NCBI GenBank assembly: GCA_900290095.1
Contig: OKQS01000001.1
Span: 124,001-188,000 of the forward strand
DNA from: Khoudiadiopia massiliensis
GTDB taxonomy: Bacteria > Bacillota > Clostridia > Tissierellales > Peptoniphilaceae
Direction: 5' to 3'
DNA: 64,000 nt
Shown here in pieces: positions 17,761 through 26,609 of this stretch (positions are counted from its first letter, which is position 1; every line of letters starts with the position of its first letter). The notes beneath the pieces are model-generated. The model did not search any database. It worked only from the letters and a program-made list of their open reading frames with translations, and was not told the origin of the DNA. The position numbers and the translations under genes were made by a program.

Positions 17761-18171
17761 ATGAACATAAGACGAATGGGCAGAATAGCCCAGGAAATTA
17801 AAAAAGTCATCGCCTATGATGTTTCTTTTGTCTTAAACGATCCCAAAATTTCGAACAGGACAAGTGTTACCGATGTAACCGTTTCATCGGACCTGTCCTA
17901 TTGCGATATCTATGTAAGTGTCATAGGAACTGAATGGGAGAAGAAACAGAGCCTGGAAGGGCTTGAAGGGGCTAAAGGCTTTTTAAAAAAGGAGCTTTCC
18001 GAGAAGATTATGCTCAGACAGATTCCGGAACTACGTTTTCATCTTGATGAATCAATTGAAAGAGGGATGAAGATGGATGAGCTGATCAGCAGGGTAATAG
18101 CCCAAGATGATGAAAGCAGAAGACTTAGGGGAGAAGACGGCTCTTCAGAGCCTGACCCTGACCAAGAATAG
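17761..18171 (+). CDS. rbfA: Ribosome-binding factor A
   Basis: KH-type cold-shock and 30S assembly factor that helps 16S rRNA 5'-end maturation. The 136-aa protein shows RRMGRIAQEIKKVI at the N-terminus, VTDVTVSSDLSYCDIYVSV in the middle, and RQIPELRFHLDESIERGMKM near residue 95, all typical. The C-terminal 20 residues are acidic and not conserved. ATG 17761 follows AAGGAGC. It sits in the usual place between infB and the DHH phosphoesterase gene nrnA. Confidence 0.96.
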   Translation: MNIRRMGRIAQEIKKVIAYDVSFVLNDPKISNRTSVTDVTVSSDLSYCDIYVSVIGTEWEKKQSLEGLEGAKGFLKKELSEKIMLRQIPELRFHLDESIERGMKMDELISRVIAQDDESRRLRGEDGSSEPDPDQE

Positions 18172-18188
18172 TTTAGGAAGGGTTTTTA

Positions 18189-19172
18189 ATGTTAAAAGAC
18201 CTGTTTAAGGAAGCTTATGAGCAAATAAAAAAATCCAAAAAGATCGCCATAGCCGGCCATTTAAATCCGGATGGGGATTGTATAGGTTCGATTTGCGGAC
18301 TGACCCTAATCCTCGAGGATATGGGCAAGGAAGTCTATCCTTTTTGCCAAGGAATAGGCAAACACTTGTCCTATATCCCGGGAGCGAAGAAACTAATCAC
18401 TTATGAGGGTCAGGGGGACTTTGATCTCTTTATAATGGTTGATCTTGGAGACAAGGCCAGGTTGGGTAAATGTTCAGCCTTAATAGAGTCTTCGAAATTT
18501 TCCGTTAATTTCGACCACCATCAGGCAAATGAAGGACTCTGCGATATAGTCATTCAGGATAAAAAAGCATCCTCAACTTGTGAGCTAATCACTAAATTTG
18601 CTATAGAAAACAGCCTACCAATAAATAATAAAGCGGCAACCGCATTATTTGCCGGAATCATTACAGATTCCAACCGTTTCCTATATGATACGGCAAGATC
18701 AGCCTGTATGAGGATTGGGGCCGACCTCCTGGATCTTGGGGCTGATGCGGATACCGTGTATTTAAATGAATATCAAAAGCTGAACCTGAATTTTCTTGCC
18801 TTCCAGGGCAAGGTTATGGGTCAGGCGGAGTTTTTAAATTCAGGTAGAATCTCCCTAGCAAATATAACGAGGGATTTGCTTAAAGAATATAAGTTGGACA
18901 TGCCCGAAGCGGAGGCGGTTGTTGACACTTTAAGAAATCTTGACGGGGTTGAGATAGCCGTGATAGTAAAGGATGTTGAGGACAATCTTCAGAAGCTCTC
19001 GCTAAGATCCAAGGAGTTTTACAATGTTTCAAAGCTTGCCGGTGAATTTTCCGGAGGCGGCCATATAAAGGCTGCAGGGGCCAGTCTCAACATGACCAAT
19101 GAAGCTGCCTATAATACGGTTAAAGAGCGCTTATCGAGGATTGATTTGAACCCGGGAGTCGGAAAATGTTAA
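18189..19172 (+). CDS. nrnA: Bifunctional oligoribonuclease/pAp phosphatase NrnA (DHH family)
   Basis: Degrades 2-5 nt RNA fragments and converts pAp to AMP. The DHH domain shows GHLNPDGDCIGS, the metal residue region MVDLGDKARLG, NFDHHQAN with the name-giving DHH, and GIITDSNRF. The DHHA1 domain at the C-terminus has FSGGGHIKAAGASL. The length of 327 aa is normal. ATG 18189 has AGGAAGG upstream. The position between rbfA and truB is conserved across Firmicutes. Its last codons overlap the truB start. Confidence 0.95.
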   Translation: MLKDLFKEAYEQIKKSKKIAIAGHLNPDGDCIGSICGLTLILEDMGKEVYPFCQGIGKHLSYIPGAKKLITYEGQGDFDLFIMVDLGDKARLGKCSALIESSKFSVNFDHHQANEGLCDIVIQDKKASSTCELITKFAIENSLPINNKAATALFAGIITDSNRFLYDTARSACMRIGADLLDLGADADTVYLNEYQKLNLNFLAFQGKVMGQAEFLNSGRISLANITRDLLKEYKLDMPEAEAVVDTLRNLDGVEIAVIVKDVEDNLQKLSLRSKEFYNVSKLAGEFSGGGHIKAAGASLNMTNEAAYNTVKERLSRIDLNPGVGKC

Positions 19173-20047
19173 GCGGGGTCCTGAATATTTATAAAGAAGA
19201 AGGCATGACATCACATGATGTTGTGGCAATTCTCAGATCAATATTAAAGCAGAAAAGGATTGGACACAGCGGAACCTTGGACCCTATGGCCCAGGGAGTT
19301 TTACCAATATGCCTGGGCAAGGCCACTAAAATTGCCGATTATATATCTGAGCAGGGCAAGACATATTTGGGAGAGATGGAATTCGGGCTCTCAAGTGACA
19401 GCCTTGACAGGACGGGAAACATTGTCGAAAGGTCTGATAAAAAGATTTTCTCGCCGGATGAAATTAATAAGGCTATGGGGCTTTTCAGGGGAGAAATATG
19501 GCAGAAACCCCCAATGTATTCTGCAGTTAAGGTAGGCGGAAGGAAATTATATGAGCTTGCCAGGCAGGGCAAGGAAGTCGAAAGACAGGCCAAAAAGATA
19601 CAAATTGACAAGTTGGAAATAGTTAAGATCGAGGGCAGCAGATTGAGTTTTATCTGCACCTGTTCCAAGGGAACCTACATAAGGCAGCTTGCCTATGACT
19701 TAGCAAAAGAGCTGGGATCCTGCGCCCTACTTACAGATCTTGAGAGAATCCAAGTCGGTCCGTTTATATCCAGCCAAGCTTATAGGCTTGATCAGATAAG
19801 AGAAATGGGCCCTGATGAGATAGAAAAGATCATGTGGGGGATGGGAGAATCCCTGCCTCATATGGAAGGCCTTACTGTAAATCCCACTGAAGGCCAAAGT
19901 CTTATGCATGGGGCCTTTCTTGATTTAAAAGAAGGTTTTAATCCGATAAACCCAATTTTTAAAATCTATATAGAAGATCAGTTTATTGGCCTGGGCTACA
20001 TAAAAAATGAAAAAATTAGAATAAAAAAGATGTTATTTGAAGGTTAA
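19166..20047 (+). CDS. truB: tRNA pseudouridine(55) synthase TruB
   Basis: Makes pseudouridine 55 in the T loop of tRNAs. The catalytic aspartate lies in GHSGTLDPMAQGVL about residue 38; also visible are YLGEMEFGLSSDSLD, QKPPMYSAVKVGGRKLYELAR and CSKGTYIRQLAYDLA. The length is 293 aa. The start ATG 19166 overlaps the nrnA stop by seven bases, and GGAG lies upstream within nrnA. ribF follows almost directly, the standard truB-ribF pair. Confidence 0.96.
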   Translation: MLSGVLNIYKEEGMTSHDVVAILRSILKQKRIGHSGTLDPMAQGVLPICLGKATKIADYISEQGKTYLGEMEFGLSSDSLDRTGNIVERSDKKIFSPDEINKAMGLFRGEIWQKPPMYSAVKVGGRKLYELARQGKEVERQAKKIQIDKLEIVKIEGSRLSFICTCSKGTYIRQLAYDLAKELGSCALLTDLERIQVGPFISSQAYRLDQIREMGPDEIEKIMWGMGESLPHMEGLTVNPTEGQSLMHGAFLDLKEGFNPINPIFKIYIEDQFIGLGYIKNEKIRIKKMLFEG

Positions 20048-20048
20048 T

Positions 20049-20990
20049 ATGAAGATTATAGATTGTGATACAGAATTTATTAAACCCGATAAAAAAGTTT
20101 CCATAGCTTTGGGGAATTTTGACGGCCTCCATCTGGGCCATCAAAAGCTCATCAGGAGGGCAATAGAAATCGCTCAAGCTGAGGGCCTTATCTCCTCAGT
20201 CCTGCTTTTTAAGCAGAACAGCAAGAGTATGACCCGGGATCAGGATGCACGTTTTTTGACCTCGCTTGATGATAAAATTCAACTCTTGGATAAGATGGGG
20301 ATAGACCTCGTATATACAAAAGACTTTGATAGGGATTTCATGCATCTAAGCAAGGAGACATTTTTAATTGATTTTCTTTTAGAGGATATGCATGTTGGCC
20401 ACCTCGTTTGTGGGGCAGACTATACTTTTGGATATATGGCTGAGGGTAACACAGATGATCTGAAAAATATGCAGGCCTGTCACAACTACAGCTTGGATAT
20501 CCTTGACTATGTAACTTTTAAAGGTGAGAGAATTTCATCAACACGGATCAGGGAAAGTATTAGCCTGGGCAAGGTTGAAGAAGCTCAAGGCATGCTTGGT
20601 AGGCCTTATAAGATCAAGGGAACCGTGATCAGGGGAGAAGGCAGGGGAAAGAGCCTGGGCTTTGCAACAGCCAATATAAAGCTGGATTTTCCCTATCTTT
20701 TACCAAAAAGCGGAGTATACCTTACCGAGGTTATCCTAAATAAGAAGCATTATTATGCAATGACCGACCTGGGTTACAACCCGACATTCAATAAGACGGG
20801 CTCAACAAAAATTGAAACAAATATTTTTGATTTTGATGAAAACATATATGGTGAGGATCTGGAACTCATATTTTTAAGATTTGAAAGAGATGATCTCAGT
20901 TTCAACTCCGCCCAAGAATTGATTAATCAGTTGAAAAAAGATGAAAAACTCTTGAGAAAATGGGCGCTTGAATATCGGGAAAAGTATTGA
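20049..20990 (+). CDS. ribF: Bifunctional riboflavin kinase/FAD synthetase
   Basis: Converts riboflavin to FMN and then to FAD. The N-terminal FAD synthetase domain has GNFDGLHLGHQKLI (nucleotidyltransferase HxGH-type motif), GADYTFG and the ISSTRIRESI signature about residue 160. The C-terminal flavokinase domain has GRGKSLGFATANI, PKSGVYLTEV and NPTFN. I chose ATG 20049 (313 aa), with GAAGG upstream; a TTG at 20037 overlaps truB and is less likely. No FMN riboswitch is seen, which fits an FAD-synthesis gene in a translation operon. Confidence 0.95.
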   Translation: MKIIDCDTEFIKPDKKVSIALGNFDGLHLGHQKLIRRAIEIAQAEGLISSVLLFKQNSKSMTRDQDARFLTSLDDKIQLLDKMGIDLVYTKDFDRDFMHLSKETFLIDFLLEDMHVGHLVCGADYTFGYMAEGNTDDLKNMQACHNYSLDILDYVTFKGERISSTRIRESISLGKVEEAQGMLGRPYKIKGTVIRGEGRGKSLGFATANIKLDFPYLLPKSGVYLTEVILNKKHYYAMTDLGYNPTFNKTGSTKIETNIFDFDENIYGEDLELIFLRFERDDLSFNSAQELINQLKKDEKLLRKWALEYREKY

Positions 20991-20996
20991 ATTTGC

Positions 20997-21025
20997 TTGC
21001 CCATAGAGACCATATATGCTAATAT
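20997..21025 (+). promoter_or_regulatory. Promoter of rpsO
   Basis: TTGCCC at 20997-21002 and TAATAT at 21020-21025 are 17 bases apart, with TGc before the -10 as an extended element. The perfect inverted repeat ATGCTA-ata-TAGCAT (21016-21030) lies over the -10 region. The predicted start is near 21032. Confidence 0.65.
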
Positions 21026-21031
21026 AGCATG

Positions 21032-21050
21032 GTACTTCTTCTCAGAGTAC
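21032..21050 (+). promoter_or_regulatory. Possible S15-binding leader hairpin
   Basis: GTACT (21032-21036) pairs with AGTAC (21046-21050), extended by a T-G pair, at the predicted 5' end of the rpsO message. S15 is known to regulate its own mRNA through different leader structures in different bacteria. The match to any known class was not tested. Confidence 0.3.
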
Positions 21051-21096
21051 GGAAATAGGTCCTGCTCTTGGAAGCCAGTGAATATAAGGAGAAATT

Positions 21097-21363
21097 ATGT
21101 TAACAAAAGAAGAAAAATTGCAAGTAATCAGTGAGTATGGAAAAAGCGAATCGGATACCGGATCTCCGGCAGTTCAGATAGCTCTATTATCAAAGAGAAT
21201 TGCTGAATTAACCGAACATTTAAAGACTCACAATAATGACAATGCTTCACGTAGGGGCATGTATAAGCTCATAGGCCAGCGCAGAGGCCTGCTGAGATAT
21301 TTAAAAGAGCAGAATATTAACGAATACCGTGACTTGCTGAAGCGCCTGTCAATTCGTGGATAA
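21097..21363 (+). CDS. rpsO: 30S ribosomal protein S15
   Basis: Primary 16S rRNA-binding protein of the small subunit. The 88-aa length is exactly typical, and the sequence carries GSPAVQIALLSKRIAELTEHL (quoted in part), DNASRRGMYKLIGQRRGLLRYL and the C-terminal LLKRLSIRG. ATG 21097 follows AAGGAG. It has its own promoter at 20997 and terminator at 21371, so it is transcribed mainly alone, ahead of pnp, the widely conserved rpsO-pnp order. Confidence 0.98.
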   Translation: MLTKEEKLQVISEYGKSESDTGSPAVQIALLSKRIAELTEHLKTHNNDNASRRGMYKLIGQRRGLLRYLKEQNINEYRDLLKRLSIRG

Positions 21364-21370
21364 GGTTTTG

Positions 21371-21400
21371 AAAAGAGTGCTTTTCAGCACTCTTTTTTAT
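21371..21400 (+). terminator. Intrinsic terminator after rpsO
   Basis: AAAAGAGTGC and GCACTCTTTT form a perfect 10-bp stem around TTTTCA, followed by a further TTAT. It begins seven bases after the rpsO stop. Confidence 0.88.
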
Positions 21401-21446
21401 ATATCTGATTTTTATACGAATAGTGTGTTTTGATTTAGGAGGAAAG

Positions 21447-23549
21447 ATGATTAGAGAGTTCGATTACAGATCCGAAGTTACGGATAATGCATTTCACGTA
21501 ACGATAGGCAAACTTGCTGAGCAGGCCAACGGTGAGTGCCTGGTCAGAGCTGATGATACAGTCGTATTAACCACAGCTACGGCCGCCGATAAACCCAGGG
21601 AAGGCCAGGATTTTTTCCCGCTAACATGCGATTACCAGGAAAAACTGTATGCCGTTGGGAGAATTCCCGGTGGCTATATTAAAAAAGAGGGCAGGGGGTC
21701 AATGGAGGCCACTTTAAATGCAAGACAAATGGACAGGCCCCTACGTCCTCTATTCCCTGAAGGCTTCATGAATGAAGTTCAAATCATAGCTACAGTGCTT
21801 TCTGTGAGCGAAGAGGAGGCTCCGGAGATTTGCGCCATGAACGGATCCTCAATAGCCCTTTCCATCTCGGATATACCCTTCCACGGCCCCACAGGAGCAG
21901 TTATAGTCGGCTATATAGACGGACAGTATATAATTAATCCTTCAGAGGAAGAGCTTAAGCATTCCGAGCTTAATCTGACCGTAGCCGGAACCGAAGAAGC
22001 CATCATGATGGTTGAGGCAGGTGCCAATGAGCTGAGCGAAGATGAGATGCTGGGTGCCATACTTTATGGACATGAAGAAATTAAATCCATTTGCCGCTTT
22101 ATAAAGGGAATCGTCAAGGAAATCGGCAAAGAAAAGATGGAATTTGATGTTAACAAGCCAAGTCAGGAACTCGTTAACAGGGTTGAAAAGGCCTGCAAAG
22201 AGGACCTGATTAAGGCAATTGACTTTATAACTCCGACAAAAGCTGAGAGGGACAAGCTTTTAAATGAAGTTAGGGAAAGAACCCTTGAAAAGTTTAAGGA
22301 TGAAGACGGGGAAGACTTTGAGGCCGAAAAGGGCCATATAAATGCCATAATGGATGATCTTGTACAAAAAGAATTCCGCCGCATGGTTACACAAGATAAA
22401 TTAAGACCTGATGGAAGAAAAATGGAAGAGATAAGGCCTTTGTCTGCTGAAGTCGGTCTCTTGCCCAGAGTACATGGATCGGGACTCTTTAAAAGAGGCC
22501 AGACCCAGGTGCTTTCTGTGGTAACACTGGGCGGACCAAGGGATGTTCTTTATATTGACGGACTCCATTCTGAAGAAGTTGTTAAAAGCTATTTCCATCA
22601 GTACAACTTCCCGCCCTTCTGCACTGGTGAGGTCAAGCCTTTAAGAGGAGCCAGCAGAAGGGAGATAGGCCACGGTCATTTGGCTGAGAGGGCACTCTTG
22701 CCTGTACTTCCGGATCTTGACAGCTTCCCATATACCATAAGGGTTGTTTCTGAAGTTCTTTCATCAAACGGATCTTCATCACAGGCTTCCATTTGCGGAT
22801 CAACACTTGCTTTGATGGATGCCGGTGTCCCAATTAAAGCACCTGTTGCCGGTATAGCCATGGGGCTTATCAAAGAGGGAGATGATACCTCAATTCTTAC
22901 AGATATTCAGGGCCTTGAAGATCACCTGGGAGATATGGACTTTAAGGTTGCTGGAACCGAAAAGGGAGTAACAGCCCTTCAGATGGACATCAAGATCGAG
23001 GGAATTGACAAGGAAATCATGGAAAGAGCCTTGGGCCAGGCAAAAGATGCCAGGCTTGAAATACTCGGAGTTATCAGCGGTGCTATAAGTGAGCCCAGAC
23101 AGGAACTCTCCAAGCGTGCCCCGAGAATATTAACCATTGACATTGATCCGGACCTAATTGGCGCCGTAATAGGCAAAGGTGGAAAAACCATCAATGAAAT
23201 TATTGACAAAACAGGATCTACCATTGATACGGATGACGATGGCCATATAACAATCATGTCTATCGATGCTGAGGGCGGAGAAGCCGCAAAGAAGATGATA
23301 GAGGAGATAATCACTCCGGTCGAAGTCGGCAATGTATACGAAGGAACAGTGGCCAGAATTCTTAAATTCGGAGCTTTTGTAGATCTCGGCGGAGGCAAAG
23401 AGGGTATGGTCCATATTTCAAAGCTGGATAAACGCAGGGTCAACAAGGTTGAGGATGTTGTCAATGTTGGAGATAAGATCAAGGTCAAGGTCATAGAAAT
23501 TGATGATAAGGGAAGAGTCAATCTTTCAAGAAAAGCCCTCCTGGATTAA
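21447..23549 (+). CDS. pnp: Polyribonucleotide nucleotidyltransferase (PNPase)
   Basis: 3'-5' phosphorolytic exoribonuclease of mRNA turnover. Two RNase PH-like domains are visible; the first has PLTCDYQEKLYAVGRIPGG and the second, catalytic one has RGQTQVLSVVTLG and GSSSQASICGSTLALMDAGV. Between them is the helical domain with the KEFRRMV helix. A KH domain (IGAVIGKGGKTINEI, about residue 570) and an S1 domain (YEGTVARILKFGAFVDL, about residue 630) complete the protein. From ATG 21447, preceded by GGAGGAAAG, it is 700 aa; an ATG at 21423 in the same frame lies before the ribosome binding site. A terminator follows. Confidence 0.98.
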   Translation: MIREFDYRSEVTDNAFHVTIGKLAEQANGECLVRADDTVVLTTATAADKPREGQDFFPLTCDYQEKLYAVGRIPGGYIKKEGRGSMEATLNARQMDRPLRPLFPEGFMNEVQIIATVLSVSEEEAPEICAMNGSSIALSISDIPFHGPTGAVIVGYIDGQYIINPSEEELKHSELNLTVAGTEEAIMMVEAGANELSEDEMLGAILYGHEEIKSICRFIKGIVKEIGKEKMEFDVNKPSQELVNRVEKACKEDLIKAIDFITPTKAERDKLLNEVRERTLEKFKDEDGEDFEAEKGHINAIMDDLVQKEFRRMVTQDKLRPDGRKMEEIRPLSAEVGLLPRVHGSGLFKRGQTQVLSVVTLGGPRDVLYIDGLHSEEVVKSYFHQYNFPPFCTGEVKPLRGASRREIGHGHLAERALLPVLPDLDSFPYTIRVVSEVLSSNGSSSQASICGSTLALMDAGVPIKAPVAGIAMGLIKEGDDTSILTDIQGLEDHLGDMDFKVAGTEKGVTALQMDIKIEGIDKEIMERALGQAKDARLEILGVISGAISEPRQELSKRAPRILTIDIDPDLIGAVIGKGGKTINEIIDKTGSTIDTDDDGHITIMSIDAEGGEAAKKMIEEIITPVEVGNVYEGTVARILKFGAFVDLGGGKEGMVHISKLDKRRVNKVEDVVNVGDKIKVKVIEIDDKGRVNLSRKALLD

Positions 23550-23579
23550 AGAACAGTCAAGTTTAATCAGTTAAATATG

Positions 23580-23619
23580 TATCCACCGAAAAATTCATTT
23601 TTTCGGTGGATATTTTTTT
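23580..23619 (+). terminator. Intrinsic terminator after pnp
   Basis: TATCCACCGAAAAA and TTTTTCGGTGGATA form a long, perfect stem with a short loop, followed by a T-run to 23619. It separates pnp from the ftsK unit. Confidence 0.88.
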
Positions 23620-23679
23620 GTTTTAAAGTGAAACAATGGGTTCCTATAGCTTTACTTGGTCAAAATTACCCACTTATTA

Positions 23680-23688
23680 TGATATAAT
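23680..23688 (+). promoter_or_regulatory. Extended -10 promoter of ftsK-pgsA-recA
   Basis: TGa followed by a perfect TATAAT at 23683-23688 gives a strong extended -10. No good -35 is found at 16-18 bases; TTGGTC lies 21 bases upstream. The predicted start is close to 23695, so the leader is very short. Confidence 0.6.
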
Positions 23689-23711
23689 ATAAGTCGATGT
23701 TAGGAGGGTTC

Positions 23712-26045
23712 ATGGCGAATCGGACTTATAGGAACACCAGAAGAAAAAAAGCGAAAAACAGCGAAACAGCATGGATGCCGATAGCGGTTTTCCTTGTATT
23801 TATAGCCGTTTCGGCTTCTATATATTTTCAAAGCATGACGGGGATCCTGGGCAATAGCTTGGGTAAGCTTTTCTTTTATCTTTTCGGGATAATGGCTTAT
23901 GTATTGCCTGTCATAATTCTGCTTATTTTGACCGTACATTTTTTTGGAAGCTGGCAAAGTAAACTGGGAAAAAACATGATATATATTGTTGTTATTTTCT
24001 TTGCCATCATGACGCTTTCCTGGATTTCAGTTAGTCCGGGGGGAAGTTTCAAGACTTCTATGGAGATGGCCGGAGAATGGGGAATTGAAAAGAGCGGGCC
24101 GGGCTTTATCGGAGGCCTTGTTGGCTTTGTTTTTGAAAAGATTATAGGGAAAATAGGAATTATCCTTCTAAATATTGTTATTTTTCTATTTTTTATTCTT
24201 CACCTCATGGAAACATCCTTGGCCGATTTTCTTCGCTCTATGTATTCCGGCCTAAAAAAAGTCTTCTCATCAACAGGAAATAAAATCAAAAATTTAGGGG
24301 AAAAAGAAGAGGAACGTTTGGATTTCCCAAATACCAATAATTTTTCCGAAACAGGAGAAAGTGCCGTGAATGAAAACGGCGGTCAGTTTAGGCCTGAAAA
24401 ATCTTTTGAGCAAAATTTCCAAAATGAAAACCAAAGAAATATTGTCATCGGTGATTACGCACAGATGAGCAGGGACCTCAATCAAAACAAGGTTCCGGAG
24501 ATAGAAAAAGATAAAAAGCCTTACCAAAATCCTTACAGTGAAAGTAAATCGGAGGATCCGGATAAAGGCCTAAAAATTGTAAATGAAGATGAGGAGGAAA
24601 ACTATATTATCCCGCCCATCAATCTTTTAAATAATGCAAAAAGCAAGGCGAAATTGGATCCGGGTAAGCTCAAGCAGGAGGCTGCCACAATTGAGAGGAC
24701 CCTATCCAGCTTCGGAATAGAATCTGAAATTGTATCAATTCAGAGGGGACCAACAGTTGCCCTCTTTGAACTGAAGCCGGCAGCAGGGATTAAAGTTTCC
24801 AGAATTACAAATCTGGCAGATGACTTGGCTTTGGCTTTGGCAGCTAAGGATATAAGGATTGAAGCTCCAATTCCGGGTAAACCTTATGTTGGAATAGAGG
24901 TTCCAAATCCCGTATCGGATACAGTTTCTTTGAGGCAAATCATTTCCTCCGAGGAATTCGGCAATAGTTCAGATAATATACCCATTGCTCTAGGTCAGAG
25001 CATAGACGGACATCCTGTTATAGCCAAAATAGCTAAAATGCCCCACCTTCTTATAGCTGGTGCTACAGGGTCGGGAAAATCAGTATGTATCAATACCATG
25101 CTGATTTCAATGCTCTATAAATATTCCCCTAAGGATCTCAGGATGATCCTGATCGATCCAAAAGTGGTTGAGCTATCAGTTTATAACGGCATACCCCATC
25201 TTCTCATACCGGTTGTCACAGACCCAAAGAAGGCCTCCAGGGCTTTGTACATGGGGGTCCAGGAAATGGAGAGAAGATTTAAACTGTTTTCAAAGCATTC
25301 CGTCAGGGACATAGCCGGTTGGAAAGAAAAAGAAAAGGTAGAGGACATTGAAAATCTGCCTTATATAGTAATTGTTGTGGATGAGCTTTCAGACCTTATG
25401 ATGGCCGCCTCAAAGGACGTCGAGGCCCACATAACAAGGCTGGCTCAGATGGCTCGAGCTTGCGGTATGCATTTAATTATTGCAACTCAAAGGCCATCTG
25501 TCGATGTAATTACCGGCACAATAAAAGCCAATGTTCCCTCAAGGATCTCCTTCCAGGTATCCTCAGCTATTGACTCCAGGACTATCTTGGACCAGTCGGG
25601 AGCTGAAAGACTCCTTGGAAAGGGTGACATGCTTTACTATCCGGCAAACTTCTCCAAGCCCAGTAGGGTCCAGGGGGCTTTTGTCAGCGAATCTGAAGTT
25701 TCAAAAGTAATTGAATTTATCAAGGACAAGCACAGCTGCGAATATGATAAGAAGCTTATTGAATCAATAGAGAAGTCCAATGACAGTCTTGACCCCGGAG
25801 ATGATAACGGGGGAGATAGAGACGAGCTTATGGACCAGGTTTTGGAGTTTATTTCTCACGAGGAGACAACCTCTATAAGTGGTCTTCAAAGGCGCTTCAG
25901 AATAGGCTATGCCAGGGCTGGAAGAATAATTGACGATCTTGAAGCTATGGGAGCCGTATCTCCACAGGACGGTTCAAAACCCAGGGACGTTATGATAGGA
26001 GAAATTGACGATATGAAAGGGGTGGGCGATGAATCCGGCCAATAA
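23712..26045 (+). CDS. ftsK: DNA translocase FtsK/SpoIIIE
   Basis: ATP-driven DNA pump at the division septum that clears chromosomes and activates XerCD recombination. Four hydrophobic segments occupy about residues 25-180. A polar low-complexity linker follows to about 300. The motor has Walker A GATGSGKSV near residue 450, the Walker B region IVVVDELSDLMM and the IIATQRPSVDVITG loop. The C-terminal gamma winged helix, which reads directional DNA sequences, has SISGLQRRFRIGYARAGRIID. From ATG 23712 (after TAGGAGGG) it is 777 aa; the ATG at 23697 precedes the ribosome binding site. No sporulation gene is seen nearby, so a vegetative FtsK role is the safest reading. Confidence 0.96.
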   Translation: MANRTYRNTRRKKAKNSETAWMPIAVFLVFIAVSASIYFQSMTGILGNSLGKLFFYLFGIMAYVLPVIILLILTVHFFGSWQSKLGKNMIYIVVIFFAIMTLSWISVSPGGSFKTSMEMAGEWGIEKSGPGFIGGLVGFVFEKIIGKIGIILLNIVIFLFFILHLMETSLADFLRSMYSGLKKVFSSTGNKIKNLGEKEEERLDFPNTNNFSETGESAVNENGGQFRPEKSFEQNFQNENQRNIVIGDYAQMSRDLNQNKVPEIEKDKKPYQNPYSESKSEDPDKGLKIVNEDEEENYIIPPINLLNNAKSKAKLDPGKLKQEAATIERTLSSFGIESEIVSIQRGPTVALFELKPAAGIKVSRITNLADDLALALAAKDIRIEAPIPGKPYVGIEVPNPVSDTVSLRQIISSEEFGNSSDNIPIALGQSIDGHPVIAKIAKMPHLLIAGATGSGKSVCINTMLISMLYKYSPKDLRMILIDPKVVELSVYNGIPHLLIPVVTDPKKASRALYMGVQEMERRFKLFSKHSVRDIAGWKEKEKVEDIENLPYIVIVVDELSDLMMAASKDVEAHITRLAQMARACGMHLIIATQRPSVDVITGTIKANVPSRISFQVSSAIDSRTILDQSGAERLLGKGDMLYYPANFSKPSRVQGAFVSESEVSKVIEFIKDKHSCEYDKKLIESIEKSNDSLDPGDDNGGDRDELMDQVLEFISHEETTSISGLQRRFRIGYARAGRIIDDLEAMGAVSPQDGSKPRDVMIGEIDDMKGVGDESGQ

Positions 26046-26583
26046 AATCACTTTGTCCAGAATATTGATGATACCGGTTTTTGTTGTACTCTTCTACAAG
26101 CTTGGAGAGGACAGCCCCTTACCCGGACTTGTGTTTATCCTGGCTTCATTGACAGATTTTGTGGATGGCAAGGTTGCAAGGTCCAGAAACCTGGTAACTA
26201 CATTCGGCAAATTTATCGATCCTCTGGCTGATAAGGTTTTAACCCAGGCAGCCTTTATCCTACTGGTTGAAAGCGGAAAGATCAAGGCCTGGATCGTAAT
26301 AATAATATTGTCCAGAGAACTCATAATAACAGCTTTTAGAACCTTGGCCGCTTCAAAGAATTTGACCATAGCAGCTTCTTATTGGGGTAAATTTAAAACA
26401 GCTTCACAGATGCTTTGCTTAGTCCTGTTACTATTAAAACCTTATATGGTAAAAGTCATGTCATTTCCTGAAAATGAAATTTTGAGTCCCATAATGCTTT
26501 ATCTGGCTCTGACATTAACCATAGTTTCGGGAATTGATTATATAGTCAAAAATAAAACAATTTTGGATTTAAATAACATCTAG
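26029..26583 (+). CDS. pgsA: CDP-diacylglycerol--glycerol-3-phosphate 3-phosphatidyltransferase
   Basis: Membrane enzyme for the first step of phosphatidylglycerol synthesis from CDP-diacylglycerol. The CDP-alcohol phosphotransferase motif is complete at about residues 45-70: DG-KVAR-SRNLVTTFG-KFID-PLAD. Four to five hydrophobic segments are predicted in its 184 aa. The ATG at 26029 lies 17 bases inside the end of ftsK, with GGGGTGG upstream. It sits just before recA as in many Firmicutes, but the usual cinA between pgsA and recA is missing. Its substrate comes from CdsA, encoded at 6727. Confidence 0.95.
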   Translation: MNPANKITLSRILMIPVFVVLFYKLGEDSPLPGLVFILASLTDFVDGKVARSRNLVTTFGKFIDPLADKVLTQAAFILLVESGKIKAWIVIIILSRELIITAFRTLAASKNLTIAASYWGKFKTASQMLCLVLLLLKPYMVKVMSFPENEILSPIMLYLALTLTIVSGIDYIVKNKTILDLNNI

Positions 26584-26609
26584 GAATTATAAATAATTAA
26601 GGAGGCAAA

